A stretch of DNA of 64,000 bases from Alphaproteobacteria bacterium (GTDB lineage: Bacteria; Pseudomonadota; Alphaproteobacteria; Micropepsales; Micropepsaceae), in contig JAFAWQ010000026.1 of the NCBI GenBank assembly GCA_019241645.1, positions 85,875 through 149,874 on the forward strand, read 5' to 3'. The translations under genes were made by a program, and so were the position numbers. The notes under the pieces were generated by a model, which worked only from the letters and a program-made list of their open reading frames with translations, did no database searches and had not been told where the DNA came from. This document shows, in pieces, positions 16,134 to 25,307 of this stretch. Numbering within the stretch: the stretch's first letter is position 1; each line of letters opens with the position of its first letter.

Positions 16134-17731
16134 GCGTCGGCATTATCGCGTCCGCGGCCTATGTGAATCCGGAAATGGCGGTTGAGTTTGGACGGTTGCC
16201 GCCGTCGTTTTTGCCGGCGGGCAACGCCCGGCTATTTGTGCGGCAGGTTCAGCTGCTGCAGCGATTGGCAGGGCGGGTGGTGCTCACACTGCCGGAAGGC
16301 TTCAGCATTGCAGCCCATGATGCGCGGCTCCTGCGGAATCTGTCGGTCGAGGTCGTTCGAATTGCCGAGGGAGTCAGCCTCGCTGAATCCTTGATGCTGG
16401 CGCTCATACAGAGCGTGGAAGGCGACGAGGCCGCGGTCCTTCTGCACGGCGATACGCTGTTCATCGGCATGGAGTCGTTTCCCTGGGACGCTTTTTCCGT
16501 CCATGCCGAAAACCATCCATATCCCTGGGCGGTGGTAGAAAGCCGCGCCCCCGTCAAAGTTCGCTCGGTCGAAGACGGATTGTGCGCGGAACAGCCTATC
16601 GTCAGCGGCCTTTTCAGCTTTTCGCGAGGCGTGGATTTTCTTCGCAGCCTTGCGCGGACGCGCGACTTCCTTGCAGCGCTGAACGACTACGCCGCCTGCG
16701 TTCCGGATTTCCACCCCGTGGAAAATTGCGGATTGTGGCTCGACCTTGGACACCTCAACACCTATTACGAAACACGCCGCACATTAACGACCGAGCGCAC
16801 GTTCAATACGCTCGCGATCTCGCGCAATATCGTGTGCAAAACGAGCACGCAGTGTGAGAAGATGGAAGCGGAGGCGTCTTGGTACGAAGCCCTTCCGTCG
16901 AAGCTGAAGCCGTATGTTCCGGTCTATCTCGGCCGATTGAATTCTCCGCTGACCAGCCATGGCTATAGCCTGAGCTATGAATATTTATGTCCGCTCAGTG
17001 ATCTTTATGTGTTCGGCGCGCTGCCTGCGCCCGTATGGCAGCGTATTTTTGCCAGCTGCCGTGATGTGCTGTCGCTGCTTCGCACCGCAAAGCCGAACAG
17101 CGTGCGGGAGGCCTGGTTTACGCACCTCTACAACGGCAAGGCCGTAGCACGCTTCGAGGCGTTCGCTCGGTCAGCAGGGATAGAAACGGGTCGTGCCTGG
17201 AGCATCAACGGAGAGGTGCTTCCGCCCCCCACCGATATCATTGAACGGATGGCGGAAATCATTGGGCCGCCCGTCATGGAGGATGCCGGAATTCTCCACG
17301 GCGATTTTTGCTTGAGCAATATCCTATTCGACTTTCGGCAAGGCTCGGTGAAGCTCGTGGATCCGCGCGGCTACACGGAGCCCGGCACTCCGGAATTGTT
17401 CGGGGACACGCGTTACGATTTGGGGAAGCTGCACCATTCGGTGGTTGGCGGCTATGACATGATCGTGGCCGGCTACTACGATCTGCGGCAGGACGCCCCG
17501 TACACGCTAACGTTTGAGATCGGCACAATCCCTGAACGGCATCGGCTTGAGAAACTGTTCATCGATATCGTCTGCGAGGGCGACGAAAAGCGTGTCCGAG
17601 TGGCCGCCGCGATTTCCGTTTTGCTTTTCTTTTCGATGCTGCCCTTGCACGGAGATAATCAGCAACGCCAGTGGGCTTTCCTGGCGAATGGCTATCGTTT
17701 GTACCGGTCCTGTTTCGGCAGAGCCGCATGA
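16130..17731 (+). CDS. Nucleotidyltransferase / APH-like kinase fusion, capsule type
   Basis: A 533-residue two-domain protein. The first about 230 residues resemble a sugar or small-molecule nucleotidyltransferase (PPSFLPAGNARLFVRQVQLLQ, then AAVLLHGDTLFIG as the metal-binding strand). The second half is an aminoglycoside-phosphotransferase-like kinase with ILHGDFCLSNILFD (HGDxxxxN catalytic loop) and KLVDPRGY as the metal Asp. It may phosphorylate a small molecule and transfer a nucleotide to it. The start at 16130 overlaps the HAD stop (GGATGA), and the stop overlaps the next ATG. Fusion is certain; substrates are unknown. Confidence 0.8.
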   Translation: MSVGIIASAAYVNPEMAVEFGRLPPSFLPAGNARLFVRQVQLLQRLAGRVVLTLPEGFSIAAHDARLLRNLSVEVVRIAEGVSLAESLMLALIQSVEGDEAAVLLHGDTLFIGMESFPWDAFSVHAENHPYPWAVVESRAPVKVRSVEDGLCAEQPIVSGLFSFSRGVDFLRSLARTRDFLAALNDYAACVPDFHPVENCGLWLDLGHLNTYYETRRTLTTERTFNTLAISRNIVCKTSTQCEKMEAEASWYEALPSKLKPYVPVYLGRLNSPLTSHGYSLSYEYLCPLSDLYVFGALPAPVWQRIFASCRDVLSLLRTAKPNSVREAWFTHLYNGKAVARFEAFARSAGIETGRAWSINGEVLPPPTDIIERMAEIIGPPVMEDAGILHGDFCLSNILFDFRQGSVKLVDPRGYTEPGTPELFGDTRYDLGKLHHSVVGGYDMIVAGYYDLRQDAPYTLTFEIGTIPERHRLEKLFIDIVCEGDEKRVRVAAAISVLLFFSMLPLHGDNQQRQWAFLANGYRLYRSCFGRAA

Positions 17732-18480
17732 TCTTCGTATTCCCCATGGCCGGCGAAGGCCGGCGTTTCCGGGAGGCCGGCTTCACCGTGCCGAAATACC
17801 GGCTACCTTTGAACGGTGCCACGGTTTTTGATCATGTCGTGGGAAGTTTCGCTGCGTATTTTCGCGACGATGTTTTTCTGTTCATTGCCCCCCACGAGGA
17901 AGCGGGTTTCGTCGAGGCGCGCCGTCGCGCCTTGAACATTGACCGTGCGCACGTCGTTACCCTGGGGCAGCGGACGGGAGGTCAGGCAGATACTGTCTTA
18001 AGTGGCCTGGATTTGCGGGGTGTCGCCGGCGGTGAGCCCGTCGGGATCTTCAACATCGATACGATCCGGCGCGGGTATGCAAAGCCGCGCCCGATGATGG
18101 ATCCGCGTTGCGATGGCTATCTGGAGGTCTTTCGCGGGGAGGGAGTTCATTGGTCGTTCGTGGAGCCGGAGGCCGGCCGGCCCGGCATGGTGGCAAGCGT
18201 TGTCGAAAAGCGCCCGATCTCGGAATTCTGCTGCACCGGCTTCTATTACTTCCGAACTGCGGAAGACTTCCGATGGGCTTACGCCAATCCCGCACCGCCA
18301 AGAAGCGACAGCGAGAGGCGCGAACGCTACGTGGCGCCGCTCTACAATGCCTTGATCGCCCGCGGGCGGCAAATTGCTTTTGACCTGATCGAATCCCGGG
18401 ATGTCCTATTCTGCGGCACGCCCGACGAGTACAGACAGGCGCAAGCATTCTACGCGCCCGAAGATCGGGTGTGTCCATGA
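17728..18480 (+). CDS. Sugar/small-molecule nucleotidyltransferase
   Basis: A 250-residue NTP-transferase fold protein. The N-terminus PMAGEGRRFREAGFTVPKY carries the GxGxRF and PK motifs for NTP binding. GEPVGIFNIDTIRRGYAK supplies the catalytic Asp strand, and a late VVEKRPISEFCCTGFYYF matches the sugar-binding side. It probably makes a nucleotide-activated building block. It is coupled by four-base overlaps to the fusion gene before it and the GT2 gene after it. Together with the HAD and fusion genes it makes a three-gene activation module. Confidence 0.85.
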   Translation: MIFVFPMAGEGRRFREAGFTVPKYRLPLNGATVFDHVVGSFAAYFRDDVFLFIAPHEEAGFVEARRRALNIDRAHVVTLGQRTGGQADTVLSGLDLRGVAGGEPVGIFNIDTIRRGYAKPRPMMDPRCDGYLEVFRGEGVHWSFVEPEAGRPGMVASVVEKRPISEFCCTGFYYFRTAEDFRWAYANPAPPRSDSERRERYVAPLYNALIARGRQIAFDLIESRDVLFCGTPDEYRQAQAFYAPEDRVCP

Positions 18481-19448
18481 CCGGTGTGTCTTCGAATGCG
18501 CGGGTGGGCAAGATCGCCATCCTAATTCCGGTCTTCAACGCCGGCCCACTGTTGCGCGAGACGATGCTATCGGCTTCCAAAGCCAATTTACCGGGGGAGA
18601 GTTATGAGATCGTGATTTCGGACAATGCTTCCTCGGATGGCAGCACCTCCGGCATCCCGAACGCAGATCCGCAGGGTGCGCCGATTACGGTCCATCGCAA
18701 CTCGGCCAATCTCGGGCGGGTCGAGAACTGGAACTGCGCGCTCGAGTATGCGGAGCAAATGGGCTTCTCCTACGCGATGGTTCTGATGGCGGGCGACGTG
18801 CTTACGGACACAACAGTCATTGCGTTGCGCGACCGCATGGCGGAGCTTGGGGCTGTCCTTGGGATGGCAAGTTACCAGGTTGTCGACGAAACGCTGCGGC
18901 CGTTGCGGATTGCAAGGCGCATTCGTTGCCGGAACGGCTTGGATTTCACCGTCGCTCCGGCGCGGTTTCTTGCACAGTTCCTTGCAACCGGGGCGATGCT
19001 GTACGGCCCTCTGGGCGCCAACCTTTACCGCATCGACGGGTCGGCGCGCTTACGCTTTAACCCCGCCGATCCGACGCATACCGATCAACTTGCAACCGCA
19101 CTCTTCGCCCAGGCAGCCAACCGGCCGATCGTCTATCTGGACCGGCCAATCTCCTGTTGGCGGGAACGTCCGCAGCGGTTTCACAGCACAATGACCTCAT
19201 CGCAGCGGTTAAATGACGATTTCCGCGTGATCGAGCACGCGTGTTCTGCAGCCGGTGTGCGACCTGACTACGGAAGGATCCGCGCGACTTTGCTCTTGCG
19301 CACCTTGGTTGGGTCGCGGGGCAATCTGCATCGCGCGCTGCATCAGGTTAGAGAAGCGACTGGCGGTCGCCTGCTTTCGCTGTCCTGGTTGACGCGGTTG
19401 GCGCTCCGTCAATTCCAGCACCACACGCCGTGGCTTGCGGAGACGTGA
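18477..19448 (+). CDS. Family 2 glycosyltransferase
   Basis: A 323-residue GT-A fold transferase with the classic opening KIAILIPVFNAGPLLRETM, EIVISDNASSDGS, and a MVLMAGDVLTD segment in place of a strict DxD. It would transfer the activated sugar or decoration to the growing repeat on the cytoplasmic face. A hydrophobic stretch RFLAQFLATGAMLYGPLG is probably part of the fold rather than a membrane helix. The ATG at 18477 overlaps the previous stop; an in-frame GTG lies six bases upstream. Confidence 0.88.
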   Translation: MTGVSSNARVGKIAILIPVFNAGPLLRETMLSASKANLPGESYEIVISDNASSDGSTSGIPNADPQGAPITVHRNSANLGRVENWNCALEYAEQMGFSYAMVLMAGDVLTDTTVIALRDRMAELGAVLGMASYQVVDETLRPLRIARRIRCRNGLDFTVAPARFLAQFLATGAMLYGPLGANLYRIDGSARLRFNPADPTHTDQLATALFAQAANRPIVYLDRPISCWRERPQRFHSTMTSSQRLNDDFRVIEHACSAAGVRPDYGRIRATLLLRTLVGSRGNLHRALHQVREATGGRLLSLSWLTRLALRQFQHHTPWLAET

Positions 19449-19449
19449 G

Positions 19450-22401
19450 ATGAAGAAAACGTCTGCACTCTCGCGTTTGGTAGCCATTGGTGTGATTTGG
19501 TGTGCCGCAACGGTGCCTTCCATCGCCCAAAACAGCCCGCAATCCGGAGGCAGCGACGATCCCGTCGTCAATCAGGTACTCCGGGCGCTGCAGCAACGAA
19601 GCGGAGCAGAGCAAACTGTTTCGCCGATGGTCCAGCCGGACGTCCGTCTGCAATCACCACCGGCATATCCCCTGACCAGTGGCGTTGAACCGCCTGTCCG
19701 GCACTCCACCGATCATGTTGGACCTTCGGCGGTGTCTTCGCTCGAACGTTTGATGAGCCGACGGGCGGGACAGCGTCTCCGGCAATTTGGCTATGACGTA
19801 TTTGGAAGCAGCGGCCCGGTGCTCGCGCGCCAAAGCGGCGCCCTCCAGGACAACTATGTTCTCGGAACCGGCGACGAGATCGTCGTCACGCTTCGCGGGC
19901 AGCAGAATTCCGCATACCGCACCCGGGTCGACAGGGACGGTCGCGTCGTCCTCCCGGGCTTGGTACCCCTCGCGGCTGGCGGCCGGCGCTTCGGCGATTT
20001 CCGTGACGACTTCCAGGCAGCGGTGAAGCGAGCGTTTGCCGGCACTATTGGACTTGTCTCGGTTGGGGCCGTGCGCCAAATCTCTGTCAACGTTGTGGGC
20101 GAGGTCGTCACACCCGGGGTCTACAGCCTTACCGGCCTTTCCACAGCGATGGACGCGCTGAACCTCGCGGGCGGAATCAACAAGAGCGGATCGTTGCGAA
20201 ACGTTCAGCTTGTGCGCGGCAGAAGGACCGTCCGGCTCGATCTTTACGCCCTGCTCGCGGGCGTTCCGTCGGCTACGGACACAACACTTACCGACGGCGA
20301 CCGCATTGTAGTGCCACTGCAGTCCGGTGCGGCAGGTGTAGCCGGGCAAGTTAAGCGTTCGGCGATCTACGAGTTGCCACCGCACCGGAGTTCCATGACG
20401 GCATCCGCCCTGCTGGCCTTGGCCGGTGGCCCCGAAGTGCGCGGCGCCTATCGGCTGTCCATTCTTCGTACCCGGGCCGATGGCCGCCGGGAAATGGTTC
20501 GTGTCGGCAAAGGTTCCAACGCAGCCGTCGGCGACGGCGAAATTCTCTTTGTGCACTCAGTGGCGGACATATCCGTCGGCAAGGTGGATCTCATCGGCGC
20601 TGGCGCGCTGGACGGCTACTACGCGCTTGGCGAAACGAGGTCGCTGCGCGGCTTGCTGAAGTCAGCGGACATGTTTTCGCCCGCTGCGGGCAAACCGTTG
20701 CCCTATCTGTTGCTGGGGGCCGTAATTCGGCTCAACTCAGTCACCCTGCAGCGCGTGGTTGAGCCGTTCTCGCCCGCAGACGTTATCGGCGGCCGCACGG
20801 ACGTACCGCTGCAATCCAACGACGTGGTGTACATTCTGAATGTCGCGGAGATGCGGTACATTGCCGACCGGGCATCCCGCGCCGCGCAGCAGGGCTCGGA
20901 CCGCATCATAGATGAACGCACGGGGCGCATTCTGTCCGGCGGAGAAGATGCGGCCGCTGAAATTGGACGGTTGCAGACGTCGCCGCTTCGCAATCCGGCG
21001 TCTGGCCCCAGTCGTCCAATCGCGGGCATCGCTTCAGCCGGGGTCTTGGTGCCGCCGGACCCAATCGTCGGCGCGGTTGCTTCTCAGTCTTCATCCAACT
21101 CGCTCGGCCAATCAGGTTCGATTGGCTTACAGGATCGGGCAGCAATCCTTGCTGAGCAATCGCGCGGCCTTTCCGTCACTGAGACAACGCCTGCAAATCC
21201 AGATACGTCGGACACCGAAAGGTCGCAATCAGAGAACGTACTGTTGAATCCGGGTGTCGTGCCCCGGGGACAAAATGAGGACGGCGATGCCGTCAGAATT
21301 CCAGACTTGAATGCAATGCCGCAGGCCATCTTTGTCGGGCTGGATGCGGACGCACGCCAATTGTTGGTGAGCACGCTGGGGAACTACTACGTGACCGTGG
21401 CCGGCGAAGTGAACCGTTCCGGAAATTTCCTGATGATGCCGGGCACCACGCTTGACAGGGTCGTCGAAGCCGCAGGCGGGCTTACGCCAAAGGTGGATTT
21501 GCATGCGTTCGAAATCACCTCGGCCAGAATCGACAATGTCTCCGGTGTGTCCCAGACAGTGCGACGGACCTACAGCCTGGCCGCAGGTGAATTTTCGCGG
21601 CTGACGTTACAACCGTTTGATCGTGTCCGGTTCAATGCCGTGTATTCGGACCGGGACTCGGGAGAAATATCGCTGTTCGGCCAGGTCAAGTATCCCGGCG
21701 CCTACGAAATTCTACGCGGGGAGCATCTATCGTCGTTGCTGAAGCGCGCCGGCGGATTCACGGACGCGGCCTATCCCGCGGGTGCCATATTCCTGCGCCG
21801 CTCGGTTGCCGAGCAGGAACGCGGCGTGTTGCAGCGAGAGGCCGACTCTCTGGAGCGGCAGCTTGCGGTGCTGGTCGGCTCCCATGCAACCCGGGAAAAG
21901 ATTTCCGACAGCGAGATCAATTACGTCAATCAACTTGTCCAGCGCCTGCGCCAGACCGGCATGCAGGGCGGCCGCATCGCCGTGCAGATCGATCCTCGTG
22001 AAGTCGCAGCCCATCCGGAACTCGATCTTGTGCTCGAGCCAGGCGACCAAATCTTCGTGCCGCGGAAACCAAGCTCCGTGGTGGTGGCGGGCGAGGTGAT
22101 GTCCTCGGGCGGCATTCAGTACCGGGCCGGCCGGTCCGTAGCGGATTATGTGGCGCTGGCCGGCGGCACCACCGAGATCGCCGACGACGACCATATTTTT
22201 GTCATTCGCCCAGACGGGTCCGCCGTGCAGGTGAATAGGGGATGGTGGACCGCAAACTCCGTTTCGCTGGCACCCGGTTCGGTGATTGTCGTGCCGCGGA
22301 CGCTGAACTACTTTACTTGGGACGCACTGCTCCAGAGCGTGACGCAAGTCACCAGCCAACTCGCAATCACGGCCGCATCCATCGCCGTGATCTTCAGATG
22401 A
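19450..22401 (+). CDS. Large SLBB polysaccharide export protein (Wza-like)
   Basis: A 983-residue exported protein, much longer than E. coli Wza (about 380). A signal peptide precedes IAQNSPQS. The poly-export domain begins at YVLGTGDEIVVTLRG. At least four SLBB-type modules follow: VNVVGEVVTPGVYSLTG, VTVAGEVNRSGNFLMMPG, ISLFGQVKYPGAYEILRG and VVVAGEVMSSGGIQYRAG. It would form the periplasmic/outer-membrane export channel. Low-complexity linkers with many Ser/Gln occur around 530-620. The C-terminus ends in a hydrophobic stretch (ITAASIAVIF) rather than the amphipathic Wza helix. Start ATG (MKKTSALSR) lies one base after the GT2 stop. Confidence 0.9.
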   Translation: MKKTSALSRLVAIGVIWCAATVPSIAQNSPQSGGSDDPVVNQVLRALQQRSGAEQTVSPMVQPDVRLQSPPAYPLTSGVEPPVRHSTDHVGPSAVSSLERLMSRRAGQRLRQFGYDVFGSSGPVLARQSGALQDNYVLGTGDEIVVTLRGQQNSAYRTRVDRDGRVVLPGLVPLAAGGRRFGDFRDDFQAAVKRAFAGTIGLVSVGAVRQISVNVVGEVVTPGVYSLTGLSTAMDALNLAGGINKSGSLRNVQLVRGRRTVRLDLYALLAGVPSATDTTLTDGDRIVVPLQSGAAGVAGQVKRSAIYELPPHRSSMTASALLALAGGPEVRGAYRLSILRTRADGRREMVRVGKGSNAAVGDGEILFVHSVADISVGKVDLIGAGALDGYYALGETRSLRGLLKSADMFSPAAGKPLPYLLLGAVIRLNSVTLQRVVEPFSPADVIGGRTDVPLQSNDVVYILNVAEMRYIADRASRAAQQGSDRIIDERTGRILSGGEDAAAEIGRLQTSPLRNPASGPSRPIAGIASAGVLVPPDPIVGAVASQSSSNSLGQSGSIGLQDRAAILAEQSRGLSVTETTPANPDTSDTERSQSENVLLNPGVVPRGQNEDGDAVRIPDLNAMPQAIFVGLDADARQLLVSTLGNYYVTVAGEVNRSGNFLMMPGTTLDRVVEAAGGLTPKVDLHAFEITSARIDNVSGVSQTVRRTYSLAAGEFSRLTLQPFDRVRFNAVYSDRDSGEISLFGQVKYPGAYEILRGEHLSSLLKRAGGFTDAAYPAGAIFLRRSVAEQERGVLQREADSLERQLAVLVGSHATREKISDSEINYVNQLVQRLRQTGMQGGRIAVQIDPREVAAHPELDLVLEPGDQIFVPRKPSSVVVAGEVMSSGGIQYRAGRSVADYVALAGGTTEIADDDHIFVIRPDGSAVQVNRGWWTANSVSLAPGSVIVVPRTLNYFTWDALLQSVTQVTSQLAITAASIAVIFR

Positions 22402-22410
22402 GCGATTGAG

Positions 22411-23910
22411 ATGGCGCGTATCCTCATCGGCAGTATCTACTTTCTTCGTCTTGATCCCGCGCGCTGGCGGGAACATCAGCCGTTTCCGCCGCTGGGGACG
22501 CTTTACGCCGCTGCAGTGCTGCGACGCAGCGGGCATGAGGTTCACCTCTTCGATGCCATGATCGCGAAGTCGGTTTCAGACTGGGATACAGCGCTGAAAC
22601 GCACACGGCCGGATGTTGCCGTTCTCTTCGACGATAACTTCAACTACCTCTCGAAGATGTGCCTCTCCGCGATGCGCAACGCGGCCTTCGCGATGATCGC
22701 AGCCGCAAAAGCCTCAGCCGCACGGGTGGCGGTCTGCAGCGCAGATGCTTCCGATCATCCCGCTACCTATCTCGATGCCGGCGCGGATGCCGTGGCGGTC
22801 GGCGAAGGCGAAATGACAATTGAAGAATTGGTGTGTTGCCCGGATTGGAAGGACGCAGGGCCCTCGGCGATCAAGGGAATAGTGTATCGAGACGCGATTG
22901 GAGAAATATCGCGCACGCCTCCGCGCGAGTTGCAGCGCGATCTGGATTCGCTTCCCTTGCCGGCATGGGATCTCGTCGATATTTCCGCGTATCGCAATAC
23001 CTGGATGAGACACCACGGATTTTTCGCCTTGAATCTTGTGACGTCTCGCGGCTGTCCCTACCGTTGTAATTGGTGCGCCAAACCGATCTGGGGCCGCGGA
23101 TACGCGGCGAGAAGTCCAGCCTCGGTAGTCGCCGAGCTTTCGCAGCTGATGAAAATGGCGGCGCCGGACTATATCTGGTTCATGGACGACATCATGGGGC
23201 TTAGGCCTGGATGGTGGCGAACATTCGCCGATGCGCTGGCGCGGGCAGGCCTCCATATTCCCTTTAAATGCCTTAGCCGCGCCGATCTCCTTCTGCGCGA
23301 CGGAACGATCGGTGAGATCAAACGGGCCGGCTGCGACATCGTTTGGATGGGGGCGGAATCTGGAAGTCAGGCGGTACTCGATGCCATGGACAAGGAGCAG
23401 ACCGTTCGCGAGATCGTGGAAGCGACCGGGCAACTCAAGCGGGCCGGAATTCGGGTCGGGCACTTTATCCAGTTCGGCTATCCAGGCGAGGGAATGAAGG
23501 ATATTGGCCGTACCCTTTCGATGCTGCGCTCGGCAAAACCAGATGAGATTGGTATTTCCGTGTCTTATCCGCTGGCGGGTACTGCCTTTCATGCGCGTGT
23601 TGAGCGGGAATTGCGCAACGAGCGCCATTGGGCAGTGTCATCCGACATGGCAATGCTTTATCGCGGTCCCTTCACCACGGCGTTCTACCGCCAGCTGCAC
23701 ACCTATGTGCATCGCGATTTCCGCATGCGTCGCGCGGTGCAAAAGGTGAAAGGTGCCTTCAACAACCGCAAACTTAGAAATGTACCGGTGCTGCGGGCAG
23801 CGCTCTTTGTCCTTGTCTGGACGGCGGGCTTTCCAGTTTCCTGGCTGAAGCTGCAGTTGTTGCGCCTGATGCCGCACTCCGCGTTGCCGAACGTCCGTGA
23901 GGCGGCATGA
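22411..23910 (+). CDS. B12-binding-domain-type radical SAM protein 2
   Basis: A 499-residue COG1032-type enzyme. The N-terminal Rossmann-like region contains PFPPLGTLYAAAVLRRSGHE and AVAVGEGEMTIEEL. The cluster motif is C215-x3-C219-x2-C222 (SRGCPYRCNWCAKP). IVWMGAESGSQAVLDAMDK and IRVGHFIQFGYPGEG are typical later motifs. No DxHxxG cobalamin motif is seen. It is similar to the next gene across the whole core (both have W-x-R-H-H-G just before the cysteines), which suggests tandem duplication. It overlaps radical SAM 3 by four bases. The substrate is unknown. Confidence 0.87.
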   Translation: MARILIGSIYFLRLDPARWREHQPFPPLGTLYAAAVLRRSGHEVHLFDAMIAKSVSDWDTALKRTRPDVAVLFDDNFNYLSKMCLSAMRNAAFAMIAAAKASAARVAVCSADASDHPATYLDAGADAVAVGEGEMTIEELVCCPDWKDAGPSAIKGIVYRDAIGEISRTPPRELQRDLDSLPLPAWDLVDISAYRNTWMRHHGFFALNLVTSRGCPYRCNWCAKPIWGRGYAARSPASVVAELSQLMKMAAPDYIWFMDDIMGLRPGWWRTFADALARAGLHIPFKCLSRADLLLRDGTIGEIKRAGCDIVWMGAESGSQAVLDAMDKEQTVREIVEATGQLKRAGIRVGHFIQFGYPGEGMKDIGRTLSMLRSAKPDEIGISVSYPLAGTAFHARVERELRNERHWAVSSDMAMLYRGPFTTAFYRQLHTYVHRDFRMRRAVQKVKGAFNNRKLRNVPVLRAALFVLVWTAGFPVSWLKLQLLRLMPHSALPNVREAA

Positions 23911-25307
23911 GCGATATTCTCCTGACGCACGCGTATTTTATCGGCGAGGACGAAGCCGAGCGGAAGGTTATGAAACCGTACCCGCCGCTTGGGCTGCTCT
24001 ACATTTCTTCGCACCTGAAGCGCTGCGGCTTTTCCGTCGAGGTTCTTGACACAACTTTCCAGTATCCGTCATCGACCTGTGAAGCGATTGCCCGGTCCAA
24101 CGCGCGTATTATAGGCCTGTATGTCAATCTCATTACGCGTAGATATGCGCTGAAGCTGATCGCAGCCTGCAAGGCACACGGCAGGATCGTCATCCTGGGG
24201 GGACCCGAGCCGGTCAACTACGCCGAAGAATACCTGGACCACGGTGCCGATATCATCGTATCCGGCGAAGGCGAATTAACGCTCGCCGAACTTATTCCGC
24301 ATCTCCAACGCCATGGTCTGTCACGCCTCGATGAAATCAATGGAATTGCCTTCCGCAGTAAGAATGGCGAAGTCAGTAGAACCGCGCCACGGGCACAGAT
24401 CCGCGACCTGGATGCACAGCCGTTCCCGGACCGCGGTGCCATCGATCTGGAAAGCTATCTCACAACTTGGCAGCGGCATCACGGGGTGCGCTCCGTGTCG
24501 CTTATCACCGCGCGCGGCTGCCCGTATGCCTGCAATTGGTGCAGCCATTCCGTGTACGGCCGGAGCCATCGCCGCCGCTCACCTGCAAACGTGGTGGACG
24601 AGATCGAAGCCATTCGCGGTGCCTATGCGCCGGACCAGCTTTGGTTTGCCGATGATGTTTTCACGATCAACCACCGGTGGCTGACGGAATTTGCCGGCGA
24701 AATGAAGCGCCGCGGCTTGCGATACCCGTTCGAAACGATCACGCGCGAAGATCGTCTCAATGAAGACGTCGCTGAGATACTTGCCGAGCTTGGCTGCTAT
24801 CGCATCTGGATTGGCGCGGAAAGCGGATCGCAACGCATTCTCGATGCCATGACGCGGCGCACGAACGCCGCGCGCACGCGGGAAATGATCGGGCTGGTGC
24901 AGCGCAAGGGCATCCGCGCCGGAACGTTCATTATGCTCGGTTACGATGGAGAGACGTGGAGCGACATCGACGAGACCGCGCGTCACCTGCGTAACTCCGT
25001 GCCCGATGATATGCTGACGACCCTCAGCTATCCGATCAAGGGGACGCCGTATTACGACCGCGTGGCCAGCCGTATTTCAAGCCGTGAGCCCTGGGCGGAA
25101 AGTACCGATCGCACGCTCGTTATTTCGGGGCGCAATTCGCGGCGCTTCTACCGGCATGCGCAGCGATGGCTGGCGGCGGAAACAAGCCTCGCCGGCATGA
25201 CCGCGCGCCGCGAACGCGATGTTGTGCGTTACGCCAAGACAAAAGCGGCCTCAGCCCTGAACCGGCTTGGAATGTACGCCACCCGCCACGAGGTGGACCG
25301 TGGTTGA
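23907..25307 (+). CDS. B12-binding-domain-type radical SAM protein 3
   Basis: A 466-residue paralogue of the preceding gene. It has C205-x3-C209-x2-C212 (ARGCPYACNWCSHS), PYPPLGLLYISSHLKRCGF at the N-terminus, IIVSGEGELTLAELI and IWIGAESGSQRILDAMTRR. It lacks a recognisable cobalamin-binding histidine motif. Four-base overlap with the gene before and eight-base overlap with the methyltransferase after it indicate coupled translation. A role in modifying the glycan or its lipid carrier is inferred from location only. Confidence 0.87.
   Translation: MSDILLTHAYFIGEDEAERKVMKPYPPLGLLYISSHLKRCGFSVEVLDTTFQYPSSTCEAIARSNARIIGLYVNLITRRYALKLIAACKAHGRIVILGGPEPVNYAEEYLDHGADIIVSGEGELTLAELIPHLQRHGLSRLDEINGIAFRSKNGEVSRTAPRAQIRDLDAQPFPDRGAIDLESYLTTWQRHHGVRSVSLITARGCPYACNWCSHSVYGRSHRRRSPANVVDEIEAIRGAYAPDQLWFADDVFTINHRWLTEFAGEMKRRGLRYPFETITREDRLNEDVAEILAELGCYRIWIGAESGSQRILDAMTRRTNAARTREMIGLVQRKGIRAGTFIMLGYDGETWSDIDETARHLRNSVPDDMLTTLSYPIKGTPYYDRVASRISSREPWAESTDRTLVISGRNSRRFYRHAQRWLAAETSLAGMTARRERDVVRYAKTKAASALNRLGMYATRHEVDRG

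Noticed and set aside
19654..20556. A 300-codon minus-strand frame inside the SLBB gene
   Set aside because: Antisense shadow of a gene with clear SLBB repeats; composition is not protein-like.
22714..23628. A 304-codon minus-strand frame in radical SAM 2
   Set aside because: Antisense shadow with no known domain.
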